A stretch of DNA of 64,000 bases from Epiperipatus broadwayi (taxonomy: Eukaryota; Onychophora; Udeonychophora; Euonychophora; Peripatidae). The stretch lies in the NCBI GenBank assembly GCA_028023455.1, contig JAQFVV010012496.1, forward strand, positions 2,480,001 to 2,544,000, in the 5' to 3' direction. Positions 43,401 to 54,474 of this stretch are shown here, one piece after another; the first letter of the stretch is position 1, and every line of letters starts with the position of its first letter. A program made the position numbers and the translations under genes. The notes under the pieces are model-generated. The model worked only from the letters and a program-made list of their open reading frames with translations, had not been told where the DNA came from and searched no databases.

Positions 43401-44275
43401 CATTTATGTGAAATCATTTTATCAATAATACTTTTTATTTAAGATCTCAGTAGTGGTATTTCCGATACTGTTCATGTTTACAAAGAGGAATACATTTATT
43501 TGATGACGTAATCTAGCTACCTAAAATTCTTGAGCAAATATTTCTAAGGCATGCCTTTAGGGATTTATACCTTTGCAATGCAAGAGTCTAAAATAAGATT
43601 TATAATAGTATTGGCGGACATATATTTATTTAATTATAAGATATATTTACTAATAACTAGGGACAAACATTTATTTGAGAGCGAGTTATGTCACCAATGC
43701 AGGGACGGAGTTATATATAGAATAATCAAGATAAGTAAAGAAATATGTACGCTCTAGAAAGGCAATATGGAATGGCAGTATACTGAAACTGCATAGCCAT
43801 GAATGTTTATAAGAACAATGGGCTGGCGTTTGCCATCGGCCCAAAGAGGTAAGGTGTCACATAAGCATAACCAGGGACAAACGGTTCGTGCTGTGATTGC
43901 CTGCTGGCTGCGTGACGGTCATCTAGCCCTACGGGAGCATTTATTATGTCCGCTTGTGTAGGACGACTGGGGTTAATTTCAACCCTATAGAATCTGGAAT
44001 ATTCAAGGCTTATAATGGGTCATCGCATCTCTAAAACATAACACGTGTATAATGTATAGACGATTTTGGTAAGATTTAAATATATTTTCTAACTCAGCCC
44101 TACATTATCAACATTTAATAATGAATGTTTGCGACTCTCAAAGAAATGCAATTTTATGGACTTATTAATCAAGATTTAATAAAATATGAAACATATAAAA
44201 ACTGGATGATTATTACACTAATACGTCAGCCATTTGCTAAGCAGTAGACCCCTACATTACAATAAAGAAAGCATT
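43401..44275. other. No gene; one less AT-rich island
   Basis: The stretch 43780-43990 (GGGCTGGCGTTTGCCATCGG, CCTGCTGGCTGCGTGACGG, TAGCCCTACGGGAGCAT) stands out in composition, but no frame stays open and I recognise no family. Confidence 0.35.
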
Positions 44276-44350
44276 GGATGCGTGTCGATTTATATGAAAA
44301 TATTAAGTTATTTATGAAAGTAAATATTAATGAAAATTTGACACGCATCC
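44276..44350. mobile_element. 75-bp hairpin (MITE-like)
   Basis: GGATGCGTGTCGATTT at the left pairs with AAATTTGACACGCATCC at the right, one mismatch. The interior is AT-only. No clear target duplication. Confidence 0.55.
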
Positions 44351-45495
44351 ACTGTTTCAAGCGATCATAGATTTATATTTAGAAAATCATGAGCATGCGA
44401 TAATTATATGATAAAATGTAGATTTTAGAAATACGTACCCAAGAAAGATATAGTGAGGTAAGCTAGATTATTAGAGATTTTACACAATAAATTAATTATT
44501 AAATTTTAGTTTTACAAATGATAATTTTACATTTTATAAGTTATATAAGTAGTATGAAGAATGAGCTATAGCATATTAGTAGAGTATAGAGAATTTGGAC
44601 ACATGTACCTGTTTTATGAGAAGTTTTCCGATTCCATTGGTTAGTAGCAAATTGTTCGTGATTAGCAGTTCTTTCCTGTATTTAGGTGGTTCATGTAATT
44701 TAACAGCAGCAGCAGTTTTCTCATTCTTTTAGGCAACAGGTCTTCGTGGTTGAATTTATGAAGGGCAATGGAAGGTTTGGCATCCGATAGGCCATCCCCG
44801 GGCGGAGAATAGTCTGGGCATTTTTACTCGGTCATACCATGGCAGGAAAAATTTATTTAATATCTTGGAGACTCTCAACTGATTGAGAGCACAGCTAAAG
44901 TTAAAGTGCCTGTTTCTAGAAAGTCTAAGATGGCCTCCTTTCTTAGATCTTATCTTTCACATTTTTCTCATAGTTTATTTTTGGATTCCACTTAATCTGC
45001 CCTGAGGATAATCAATGCTTTTTTTGTTAATTCTAATTATAGAGAAATCTGCCTTACTATTGTTTGCATTTACATTTTACATTTAAATTTTATAATTACA
45101 TTTTAGGGAATTTTTCTTTTTAGTTAATCTATTATCTCTCACCAACCGATTCTTTTTAAAATTTCAAAGACAAAAAGGGAACATATGATTATTTTTACTT
45201 TTAATTAAATATTACAATCTATTTCTAAATTATTATTAACTGAAATTTAAACAAAGCAATAAATAAAGGATTTTACAATTTAAAATAAATGATTAAAATT
45301 ATATATTTTTATATAACTAAAAGAAGAAATATAAATTATATTTATTGCCTTAAATTTGAGATTGAAATGTGTGCATGTTTATGTTGAATTCTACATATAT
45401 CTATACATTTTTAATATTGCTACACACACAATTCGATACCAAAAAGTTTAAATTTGGGTAGGATAGACCGGTGAGTGAGAGATGATAGGAAAAGG
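44351..45495. other. Possible decayed element, otherwise nothing
   Basis: The stretch 44700-44960 is less AT-rich (GGCATCCGATAGGCCATCCC, CGGGCGGAGAATAGTCTGGG) and has short coding-like pieces, but no family can be named. The rest is AT-rich spacer. Confidence 0.3.
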
Positions 45496-45499
45496 TGAA

Positions 45500-46110
45500 A
45501 CTTTCTGTTTCAAAGATTTGTATCTAAAATCCCTATCTAGTGCATACTCATCCAATATCCCCAGGCTAGTTTCTAGCTTGTGTCTTAGGATCTAATGCAA
45601 CCCTCCAGCAGTCACCTTTTACCTTATAAGGTAACTATAAAGCTTTGAGCCCGAAATGAAATCACAATAATGTTTTCAATTCAAGATCATTAGCTTGTAG
45701 AGTTATATAGTTCTGAACTCAGTTCAGCATCCATACTTTTTGACTGTGGTTATTAAAGAACCAAAGACACCAAAAAGTATTGATACTGAACTGAATTCAG
45801 ATTTATGTGACTATACAAGCTAATGGGTGAAAACATTATTGTGCTTTCATTTTGGACTCAAAGTTTTATAGTTAGCTAATAAGGTCAAAGGTGACTGTTG
45901 GAGAGTTGCATTAGATCCTAAGATCTAAGTGCAGTGCTATCAGATCCAAAACTCCTCACCTATGAAAGCCACAAGCTGGAAACAAGTCTGGGGATATTGG
46001 ATAAGTAGGCACTAGATAGGGATTTTATGCACAAACCTTCTTGCATCCATTGATTATTCTGGCTTGCACTAAGTGGTGTTACTGTATGGTGACTGTCCTT
46101 TTTTTTTATG
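45500..46110. mobile_element. Family B hammerhead element, fold-back
   Basis: The left arm (minus) has AAAATCCCTATCTAGTGC, CATCCAATATCCCCAGGCTA and GTTTCTAGCTTGTGTC, but the CTGATGA block is deleted. The arms meet near 45750 at TCAGCATCCATACTTTTTG / CAAAAAGTATTGATACTGAA. The right arm has CTCCTCACCTATGAAAGCCA (core mutated to CCTATGA), GGAAACAAGTC and TGGGGATATTGGATAAG, then the family tail. Confidence 0.8.
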
Positions 46111-46349
46111 ATTAACAGATTCATCTCATCTGACCAATTCATTTTATTCTTTTTTTACTCTCGTGCCAAATATAGTTTATGGAAAAACTGTGAACTAATT
46201 AAGCAATAAAATTCACACTTCTTTATAACTTAATTTTTCCATCAAAAATATTCTACCATATCATATTTAGAACTAGATCATAAATAATATTGACAATGAA
46301 ATTTGATTAACTTACTGTTATGTAGAAAGTAGTCCATCTCTTTTTTTTT

Positions 46350-46620
46350 TTACTTTTTCCTTCTGACAGTTTCGATTGCCCAGCAGTTTTCCTCAGAGCT
46401 ACAAAACTTATACAAACATTTAAATATCCAAAATACTTAATCTTTCAGTTGCCTAGCAATCTTCCTCAAAGCTACAAAATGTATCTAAATACACAATTAC
46501 TTAATCATATACATAAGTACTTAATCAGATGATTAAGTATTTGTGTATTTATATATGGGGTGTAGTTCTGAGGAAGATTGCTGCACGATCAAAACTGTCA
46601 GATGGATTAATTTTAAACCA
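46350..46620. mobile_element. Family E fold-back
   Basis: On the left, CTGACAGTTTCGATTGCCCA, GCAGTTTTCCTCAGAGCTAC is the complement of CTGAGGA-A-AACTGCTGGGCAATCGAAAC. On the right, TTCTGAGGAAGATTGCTGCA, CGATCAAAACTGTCAG. A middle partial copy has TTGCCTAGCAATCTTCCTCA. The CTGAGGA..GAAAC..GTC order is hammerhead-like, but with an extra A after CTGAGGA. Confidence 0.6.
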
Positions 46621-46765
46621 CTAAACATCACATGATCACCTTTTCTTATGCTTGCTCATAAATTATTAAAATAGACAAAATTCTCCATACAGTAGTGCCA
46701 CCCAGTACAAGCCATTGATTACTCTGGGAGGTACAACTGTACAGAGAGTTTTGCCTGTTTTAATG
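46615..46765. mobile_element. Family B terminal fold-back fragment
   Basis: The left is the inverted tail (ACTAAACATCACATGATCAC, CTTTTCTTATGCTTGCTCA, CAAAATTCTCCATACAGTAG). The right is its + counterpart (TGTACAGAGAGTTTTGCC). The ribozyme region is lost. Confidence 0.65.
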
Positions 46766-47139
46766 GATTAATATTAATGACAAGCATTGAAAAATAAAAA
46801 GAAAGGGGATTGGTTTGATTTTATAATTTTATCAATGCAAAAAGAAAGGTAAGTATTGTGTAGAATTAGTAATTACAATGTTTAAGCATCAAAAGAATTG
46901 GTTGAACATAATGTTTTTTTTTCAATTAATCAGATTTTTTTAACCTTCAATTGCAAATCATTCTTCAAAATCAGCTGATCTAAGGTATGCTACAGATTAT
47001 ATAAAAGTCTGTATTAAAGAATTAACTATGAAGAAACTATTTCAAATGTAATAAACTAATCAAAATTTACAATCGCTACCATTGCCCACATCTGGTTAAA
47101 ACTCAGATAACCAAAAGAGAAATCAGTAACATTTAACAG

Positions 47140-47420
47140 ATGTTTTTGATCAATCAACCAATCAATAGTATTCTGTCCCAGATCCAGTGACTTGTCACAT
47201 ACCCATTCATCCATTTTTCCACATCGTTCTTTCCAGCTCATATATCCTCCAACAATGTCAATCTTTTCTGTCCTTTCTTCTTGCTTCCACTCACCATTCT
47301 CTCCAAAACATCTTTCATTAAACTATGCTTTCTTCTTAATGTATGTCCAAACCACCTTTCTCTATTTCTAATATTCTCAATCACTCTTCTTTTTTCATTT
47401 ACTCTTTTCGAAATTTCATT
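47140..47420 (-). pseudogene. LINE (family alpha), 3' end
   Basis: The minus-strand translation EISKRVNEKRRVIENIRNRE, RWFGHTLRRKHSLMKDVLER and MVSGSKKKGQKRLTLLEDI parallels the C-terminus of the copy at 6725-8010 (VLKRVNEERRLIESIKERKR, NWIGHILRKDYSLMKDVLEG). It then continues with stops. Confidence 0.85.
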
Positions 47421-47504
47421 TATTATATTTTTGATGTTTTTGATACAGAAAAATATTTATATGTAATGTTTATATTCTTCATTCTTACATTATATATGTG
47501 TGTG

Positions 47505-47645
47505 TGATACAATTAACCCTTAAGCTATCAACCATCTTAATCTGTAGTCAAGGCAACCTTCATTAACAATAAAGGTCGTCTTGACTACAGGTTGAGATTG
47601 TTGAAAGCTTGAAGGTTGATTGTTATCATTTACATTTATAAATCT
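47505..47645. repeat. Inverted copy of the 160/21565 repeat
   Basis: CTTAAGCTATCAACCATCTT, AATCTGTAGTCAAGGCAACC is followed by AATAAAGGTCGTCTTGACTA, CAGGTTGAGATTGTTGAAAG as its inverse. Confidence 0.55.
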
Positions 47646-47649
47646 GTTA

Positions 47650-49195
47650 AAGCCTTGAGTTATTGGCCTAATTGTCGTAGTAAATATATTTATATATGTA
47701 TTTTTTAATATATATTTTAAATTCTACAAATGTTTTCAAAATAAGAAGTCCCGGGAACAACTCATTCCCTTCACTAATGGTAGTTGTGCCATCTCTCCTT
47801 TCATTTACTTTATAAATTACATTGTTTTAGGGGAAATGATTAATACGCATTTAAATGTCTCCTGGTATATACATCGTCAGCCATTTTTGTCCTTTGAGTT
47901 CACATTATCTGGGTAAAGGTTCCAATGATATTTTTTTTATAGATAGTCAAGCCATCTAAACATGTCCATTGACTAATAAATATGTAATTAGCTATTCTTG
48001 GTTAAGGGGTAAAACAAAAATGCAAATCTCTGTGATTAGAAATCCTAATTAGTAAATGCTTTCTTCACTATTTGTGGTGCTATTTGAGAGGTCTTTATTT
48101 TGCAGTCGACAATTTAAATGGTTGTTTCATTTTACTTATATATAGAGAGAGATAATAATAATTTCAAGATTGAAATGTATGTATATTGAAATTATGTGAA
48201 GAGATAAAAATAATATTAAAATGAAATAAAGTAATAGAGAAAATCGAATATTAATTAAATAGAATATTTCATCGAAATATTGTAACAGGAACTAATTACA
48301 GAAAGGAAAACCAGGTAATGGAGAAAATTCAATTAGTATCATCTAACCACTAATTGGAGTTATACGGTAAAGATTGAAATGATAAAACTCCACCCAGATA
48401 ATTAGATTATTACTTCAAAAAACAAAAGAGCAAAAAAGTATAAAAGACCAGAACAGAAAAAGGAGTGGTCTTTTTTTCCATCTTTGTAGTTCAGGCCAAC
48501 TGATATTCCCACCAGGAAGAAGCACGGAAAAATCCTGTGGGGGGCATCTAACCCATAATTTTGGCTTCTGAGGGTACCCAAGCTGATTAGAGTTAAAGTA
48601 GATCACTCTGATCTTATTGTGATTTTAAAATGCGATAAGTGTCTACAAGATTAAAGAATTTTCATCATGGCAAAGGTAATATATTGTCTCTGTTTGTTAT
48701 TTAATTATTGAGTATGTATTAAGTGAAAGGGGCTTATATTCCAAAGCAATGGAGTAGGGACTTATGGAATTGAGAAGAGTGAACTGATATGAATATTGTA
48801 GCTTGCTCTATTTATATATCCTATTATTTTTATATATTGTAACTTGTATTAAAGGGTGTGAAGAAATTGAGCCACTGTGGGTTTTATTTCCTTTATGTTC
48901 TAAACAAAATTAATTTCTAAAATAATTTGTTATTCTTACTCAGGAATTATAGAGCTACGACATAGCAAAGATAATTAGATATAAATGTAGATAATTATAT
49001 CCAATTAATTATAACAACATTTCAATTTATACAATTATGATAATTCCATCTTTAAAATGTAAATTAAATGTAGTACATACAATTTGGAGACAACCTTGGA
49101 AAGATTATATATGACCTTAATGCATTTTTGGTGCTGAGAACTTGCCATTATTATCTTTACGATCTCTGAATACAACTTTATTCCAGTTAGCAGGG
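47650..49195. other. No gene; one coding-like remnant
   Basis: On the minus strand at 48430-48600 a short frame reads LGYPQKPKLWVRCPPQDFSV, LLPGGNISWPELQRWKKRP, which looks protein-like but matches no family I know. The rest is AT-rich. Confidence 0.3.
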
Positions 49196-49199
49196 ATAA

Positions 49200-50430
49200 T
49201 TGGTTCTCCAAAATACATTGTAAATTGAATTCCCACATAAAAATAAGCAAATATAATAAGTTCCTATTATTTTAAATTCAAAATATATAAAAATGTGATT
49301 AAAGAAATAAAGCTTAAATTGGAAAAAGTGTTAATTAATGAAGCGTATTTTTAAAAAATTATTAATTTATGGGTAAATATTTTTTAGGAAAAAAAAATTA
49401 TAATTTTCTCATTGATGATTCATCATTTTGAAGTGAGAAAATATTACCTGAATCGCAATACACTAAATTAAAATTGAATGAAGAAAAAAATTAACCAATC
49501 ACAATGTACATTTAAAATTTATTTTTGATGCATTTTATCTGTCATCAACGTTTTTTATTTTTTAATTTTATTTTGCACCACTGTTATTTTTTTTTTAAAA
49601 AACAACACCAAGAATTTATTTATTTTACAATAATGCAGTGAAATTAAATAAAAATTTAATACAGGAGGGTCATATACAATTTCTTACTGAAGTTTTAATA
49701 ATGTAAATGATTAAAACTGTTGTGTATGTGTGTGATATTGTAAAAGTGCTTTTATGTTTATGATAAAGGCCACCATTATCTTGAATATTAGATACAAATT
49801 ATAAGATTATCGCTTTAAAATTGAGTTGATATTTTTAACTCGTGTTTAGTAATCTTTGATCTTATAAAGTTGATTATTAACTGCATAATACATGAAATCA
49901 TTTTTTTTTTACTCAAAATAGTTTATTATTTATGGTGATCATGTTTTAGAATTATGATTAATGTACTTTTTGCTGTAAGTAAAATAATGTTATTAAGAAT
50001 TTTAATCTATAAAATTGATTGAGTGAATATATTTTACATAATGTATACATTTTCAATTTTAATATTAATATAATTTGATATATGTGATCAAAGCATGTTT
50101 TTGATTAATTATTATACTAAATGAATTTCAGAGTTTTTTTTAAATCAAAATTTTACTTTGGGTATGTTATAAATAAAAGCATTTATTGTTTTTCAAGATC
50201 ACTGAATGAAAATCATATAAAAATATATTAAAATTATTTTAATTCTATAATCAAAAAAACAATATTGTATTCTTTATCTGTACTATATATTTTTAGCTTA
50301 AATATGAATGTCTTATATTCAATTGGTGTAGCTATCCTATGTTGTTATCAGTTTTGCAAAATAACCTACATTGTTTTCAAAATGGTGATTGTTTTAAGAA
50401 AAAAGTTTCAATTTTTTGGGTTCCCCTCTT
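49200..50430 (+). repeat. Long AT-rich paralogous block, partner at 16250-18010
   Basis: It has the same order of matching blocks as the 16-18 kb copy: GCTTAAATTGG..GTTAATTAATGAA, TTATAAAGTTGATTATTAAC, TTTTTGCTGTAAGTAAAATA, GAATATATTTTACATAATGT, ATCAAAGCATGTTTTTGATT. It lacks the hairpins and family C insertion found there. A trailing piece at 50435-50525 matches the 16.9 kb hairpin. Confidence 0.6.
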
Positions 50431-50944
50431 TTCTTCCAATGTGTAAGCTTGTGGTTAAGACCTGTAGAGGTCCCTACCTTCGCATTTTAACCACACAAGC
50501 TTTAGGTTTGTTGCCTTAGTAAATATTACTAACGATTGTTGTAGTAAATAATCAGTTGTAAATTGAAATAATGGGTACTGATTGATAATAATTGTTATGA
50601 CAAATCCTCACATAAAGGTTTATCACTATCTTAGGTAAAACTATATAGTGTAATTACTATTGCTTTTAATTTATAACATTTCAATATATTACAATGAATA
50701 ACTTCATTTAATAAAATCAATTATAAGGTTTACACCATTTTTTTTGCAAATATGGTCCGCTAGTATGTGTAAAAATTTAAAAAACAAATCTTTAAGCTAT
50801 ATTTACATGTAAATTTTTCTATACCACATTATTATATTATGAGAAAAATGTTAAACATTATTTATCTATATCAATGTATAAGATATGACAATTTAATTCC
50901 CGGAATGCAGTTTCATATATAGTATACATGTGGAAGTGTACACT

Positions 50945-51215
50945 AGTAGCTACTTTCACTTCTGAGTAGTCCCTTTTTCGAATCTTTACACCGATTAAAA
51001 TGGTGTTCCCATTTCTGGAAGCATACGTGGAACTCATTTTCAGGAATACTGTTGAGCAGCTGTCCCGTGATCTTTTGGATATCAGTTACGATAGAAAATG
51101 TTTGCCCTTTCAGTGCAGTTTTTAATTTTTAAAATAACCAAAAATCACAGGGAACTAAGCCAGGTGAATAGGCAGGGTAGTCTAGTTGGTAATTGATTTT
51201 TTTTTTTGGCCAAAA
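50945..51215 (-). pseudogene. Mariner-family transposase C-terminus
   Basis: On the minus strand: NYQLDYPAYSPGLVPCDFWL, F-stop-KLKTALKGQTFSIVTDI, QKITGQLLNSIPENEFHVCF, QKWEHHFNRCKDSKKGLL. The YSPGL.PCDFWLF..LK block holds the third catalytic Asp of the DD34D triad, and the W..R/N C-terminal motif follows. The first two Asp residues are not preserved here, and at least one stop is present, so it is dead. Confidence 0.75.
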
Positions 51216-51429
51216 GGTTTTTCACAATGAGAAAATTATGGCCATTTTTTATGTCAAAAGTCTATGCACGGATATTTATTATCTTCTCTATAGCTAACTA
51301 ACAACTTGTTCTTATCAGCTTAAAATTCACTCACTTGTTAGCTTAAACATATTCAAACATACTCTCTTTTTTTTTTTTTTTCAAATGTTGATTTTTTTTT
51401 ATTCTATGAAACTTTTTTTTTTATTTCCT

Positions 51430-51640
51430 TTTTCCTTCAATGTCTCGACCATATTATATGGTCATCTTCAAGGATTGATTATTATTTAAAATATTTAAAC
51501 AACAAATTTCTGTTCATTATGTTATTTTGGAAATTCTTAATAAACATATATTTATATATATTTTATGGGAATAATCAATCCTTGAAAATGGTGATATACA
51601 GTCGAAACATTGAAGGAAAATTGACATAAAAAATGGTTCA
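51430..51640. mobile_element. Family F-type fold-back
   Basis: TTCCTTCAATGTCTCGACCA, TATTATATGGTCATCTTCAA, GGATTGATTATT at the left, inverted at the right as AATAATCAATCCTTGAAAAT, GGTGATATACAGTCGAAACA, TTGAAGGAA. The GACC..GGTC-GAAAC hairpin again resembles the 3' half of a hammerhead. Confidence 0.6.
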
Positions 51641-52176
51641 CAAAATAAAAATAAAAAAATATGATAAAGAATTTGTTTGTTTTTTTTAATTTTTAAATGT
51701 AAAATCTTTAGTTTTATGCTCAGATATTTTTTACACGCATTAATATATAAAAATGGTAGCATGGTTTACCATGATAAATACATTCATAAGTCGTGCAAAT
51801 CCCCATTCAAGTGTCATTGTTAGAATGAATTGATACATGCCTACCTTTTTTACATATATCTAATTTACTGCCTGGTTACTTCCCCTGTCTGTTTATTATT
51901 CAGTGGATATACGTTCAATAATTAGAAAAAAATACATTTTTATAATTTTAATATGTGGTAATATGAAATTAAAGTCTGACATTTTTAGAAAAATATTTCA
52001 TTTAGTCGGTAAACAAATCATAGTTATTAAATACGTAATGTTGAAATTTAAACTTTATTCACAGACTAACTAAGTTTGAAGAGATTACTATAATTTGCAA
52101 GGCAGTCCTACAGAGTCATTATAACTTGCAAACAATTCCCACTTTCTCGGAGTAATTTCATTTTATTCGTCAAATA

Positions 52177-52315
52177 AAAAATGGCCACTTTTTTTTTCAT
52201 ATGTCATAGCATCGGCCGGAACATGAACCCACAACCGTCTGCAATCAACTACTTGCTTGCAAGGCAGCTGCGATGACCTCTCGGCTAACAACGCTTGACA
52301 ATGGCCACTTTTATC
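52177..52315 (-). mobile_element. tRNA-derived SINE with target duplication
   Basis: On the minus strand: GCGTTGTTAGCCGAGAGGTC (A-box-like), CTGCCTTGCAAGCAAG (anticodon-arm-like), TTGTGGGTTCATGTTCCGG (B-box-like), GATGCTATGACATATG and an A-run. AATGGCCACTTTT flanks it on both sides as a target-site duplication. It is the same family as the 3900-4032 copy. Confidence 0.85.
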
Positions 52316-52849
52316 CAACTCTGGTTTTTAAATGGTAAATAAACTAAGCATCTGTGCTTTGAAAGTGTGAAACTTGTATGCGCGTGGTAATTTTTGTAAT
52401 TATTAATCAAGTCAGTTATATGTTTATCATAAAGTACCATTTTTATAGAGAAGCAAATCTTACTCAGAAAGTAAGATTCGTTCAAGTTTGTGGCGTAACC
52501 CTAGGATATTGTAATAAATTGGGTCAAGCATGCCACACAATACTTTGATGATGATGATTGAAATGTTATTTTGTTGTAATTGTTTATTATATTAGTTGTA
52601 TATTATTTAAAGATCTACCAGATTGAAAAATAAAATTTTCATTCATGATTTGATGAACCATCTTAATAGTTTTTTTTGGTTAGATGTCAACTACTGTTAT
52701 TAATTAATTAACCAAATAATGTTAATATACTTTTAGCGGCCCTATACTTGTTAGAATGCTATGACAATTCATAATGACCTTTAGTAATAGTAGATCCAGA
52801 TATATATATATATGTTTAAATACATGTATATTGTCTATACTAAACTTAA

Positions 52850-53350
52850 TGTAATTATAAAGGACTTGAACTCGGAATTTCAAGCACCCTACAGCTTTCC
52901 AATTCATCTTATACAAATGATACCTATGACCACATACATGTGAAAAGGATCTTGAATATGTGTATTTTGTGCTTAACCAGCACTTATCAGCTGATCCAAA
53001 TCACCGTCTCCCACACACATATATAATCAGTGCTCAGTTTATATTAAGATAGCAAATCTTCAAACTTTAATGGACAAGTTTCAATCTTCTCCAACTCTTC
53101 AGCCATCCATATCATACCCAAGGATTTTCAATGATATGGATGGCTGAAGAGTTGGAGAATGGAGAAGATTGTATATATGTGTGAGAGATAGTGATCTGGA
53201 CCAACTGATGAGTGTTGGTTCAGCACGAAATATGTATATTGGAGATCATTTATTTTTTTCACGTCTATGTGGTCATGTGTATTGGTTATATAAGATGGAT
53301 TGGGTAGCTGTATGTAGCTTGAAGAATCTGAGTTCAAGTCTTTTATAGTT
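52850..53350. mobile_element. Family C hammerhead element, full fold-back of about 500 bp
   Basis: The left arm (minus) starts AATTATAAAGGACTTGAACT, contains a decayed ribozyme near 52950-53005 and runs to CCAACTCTTCAGCCATCCAT. The centre is near 53118 and the right arm returns ATGGATGGCTGAAGAGTTGG and continues to TTCAAGTCTTTTATAGTTC. The right arm holds the best-preserved family C ribozyme in the window. Confidence 0.85.
53191..53249 (+). ncRNA. Type I hammerhead ribozyme, family C, intact core
   Basis: CTGATGA is at 53205-53211. Helix II is GTGTTG / GTT / CAGCAC (53212-53226; six pairs including one wobble, closing G-C next to the core as in canonical ribozymes). GAAA is at 53227-53230. 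Helix III ATATGTAT (53230-53237) is a loopless self-complementary stretch. The cleavage triplet is ATA with the cut after 53238. Helix I has proximal CCAA/TTGG (53201-53204 with 53239-53242) and distal TGATCT/AGATCA, separated by a GGA internal loop. Every residue required by the hammerhead consensus is present. Short helix III suggests cleavage as a dimer, as in PLE and satellite hammerheads. Activity is inferred, not shown. Confidence 0.88.
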
Positions 53351-53634
53351 CTTAGTATAAACAATATATATGCACTGTATGCACAGATAATGAAGTTAAA
53401 ACATATTTAAATATTATATATATATATATAGGGTTAGCATTTCTGGCAAGATTTTAAATCAATGTGAAATTTAGTACATTCCAGATATAAATACCGTCAA
53501 TCTTATATACAATTTAGTTCCAATCTACATTGGGGGATTCTTTTTTTTTTATTCATTTTAATATTTATTTGAATAAAGAATTTTAAATCAAATATTTGTA
53601 ATATAATTAATTAACAGAGACATATCTTTCCACT

Positions 53635-54000
53635 ACATTAGTGCAAGCCAGAGTAATCAATGGATGCAAGAATGTTTGTGCATAAAAATCCTATTTGGTG
53701 TCTACTTGTCCAATATCTCTAGACTAGTTTCTAGCTTGTGACTTTCATCAGTGAGGAGCCATGGATCTGAGAACACTGCACCAGATCTAAGATTCCTCAC
53801 TGATGAAAGTCACAAGCTAGCAACTAGTCTGGAGACATTGGACAAGTGGGCACCAGATAGGAATTTTATGCACAAACCTTCTTGCATCCACTGCTTACTC
53901 TGGCTTGCAGTGGGTGACACTAATGTATGGAAAGGTTTGCCACTGTTGTAACAGCTTGTGTAATCATAGAGAAATGGTGATCATTTTGTGATGTTTAATG
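53635..54000. mobile_element. Family B hammerhead element, compact fold-back
   Basis: The left (minus) arm GTGCAAGCCAGAGTAATCAA..GGTGTCTACTTGTCC and the right (plus) arm GGACAAGTGGGCACC..TACTCTGGCTTGCA meet near 53782. The right tail extends to GGTGATCATTTTGTGATGTT. The left-arm ribozyme has an intact core; the right has CTGATGA at 53800-53806 but GCAAC instead of GAAAC. Confidence 0.85.
53708..53768 (-). ncRNA. Type I hammerhead ribozyme, family B, intact core
   Basis: On the minus strand: GATCCATGGCTCCTCA, CTGATGA (53745-53751), helix II AAGTCACAAGCTA, GAAA, ACTAGT with cleavable GTC, TAGAGATATTGGAC. Proximal helix I TC.TCA pairs with T.GAGA and distal TCCA with TGGA. The A-A opposition next to the core is the family B trait. 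Confidence 0.68.
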
Positions 54001-54474
54001 GTATTTTTCCAACTTTATATGTAATTTCCAATTTATTGATAAATACATTTGTAAGTCATGCCTAGCAGTCTAGTAGGTCTATTAATGACATTTGATTAAT
54101 TAATCAATAAATAGGAAATTTCAGATAATGTTGGTAATTAATTATATAATAGTGACCCATAAACTAGCAAAGATAAAATAACTTATAGAAATATTGAAAC
54201 AGAATCAAAAGTAAGCTAGACTGGAATTAAATCAATCTAAGGACGTGTATATTTGATATCAATTTCGGTGAAGAAAGTTAATAATTTTATGTCTAAAACA
54301 ATAAAAATTATTATTGGTGATAGTTCACTATACATTGTATCATGAATAATGAATAGAAAACACATAATTGTATTTTTAAATTGCATTATTTTCTATTATG
54401 CAAAGACTATATAATTATACTAAAATTTATAACCTGTATTATTTTTGTTTTTTTATTTTATTTTTTATATTTAG

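Larger units (their letters stand above)
29669..54474 (+). other. Lipase intron 2, about 24.8 kb
   Basis: The intron lies between donor GTAAGC and acceptor TTTATATTTAG, with phase continuity across a glycine codon. It is packed with repeats: family B and C hammerhead elements in both orientations, a hAT remnant, large palindromes, a minisatellite, a PLE fragment, a 247-bp duplication and a mariner fragment. No further lipase exon is needed: the residues on the two sides are contiguous in the protein family. Confidence 0.9.
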
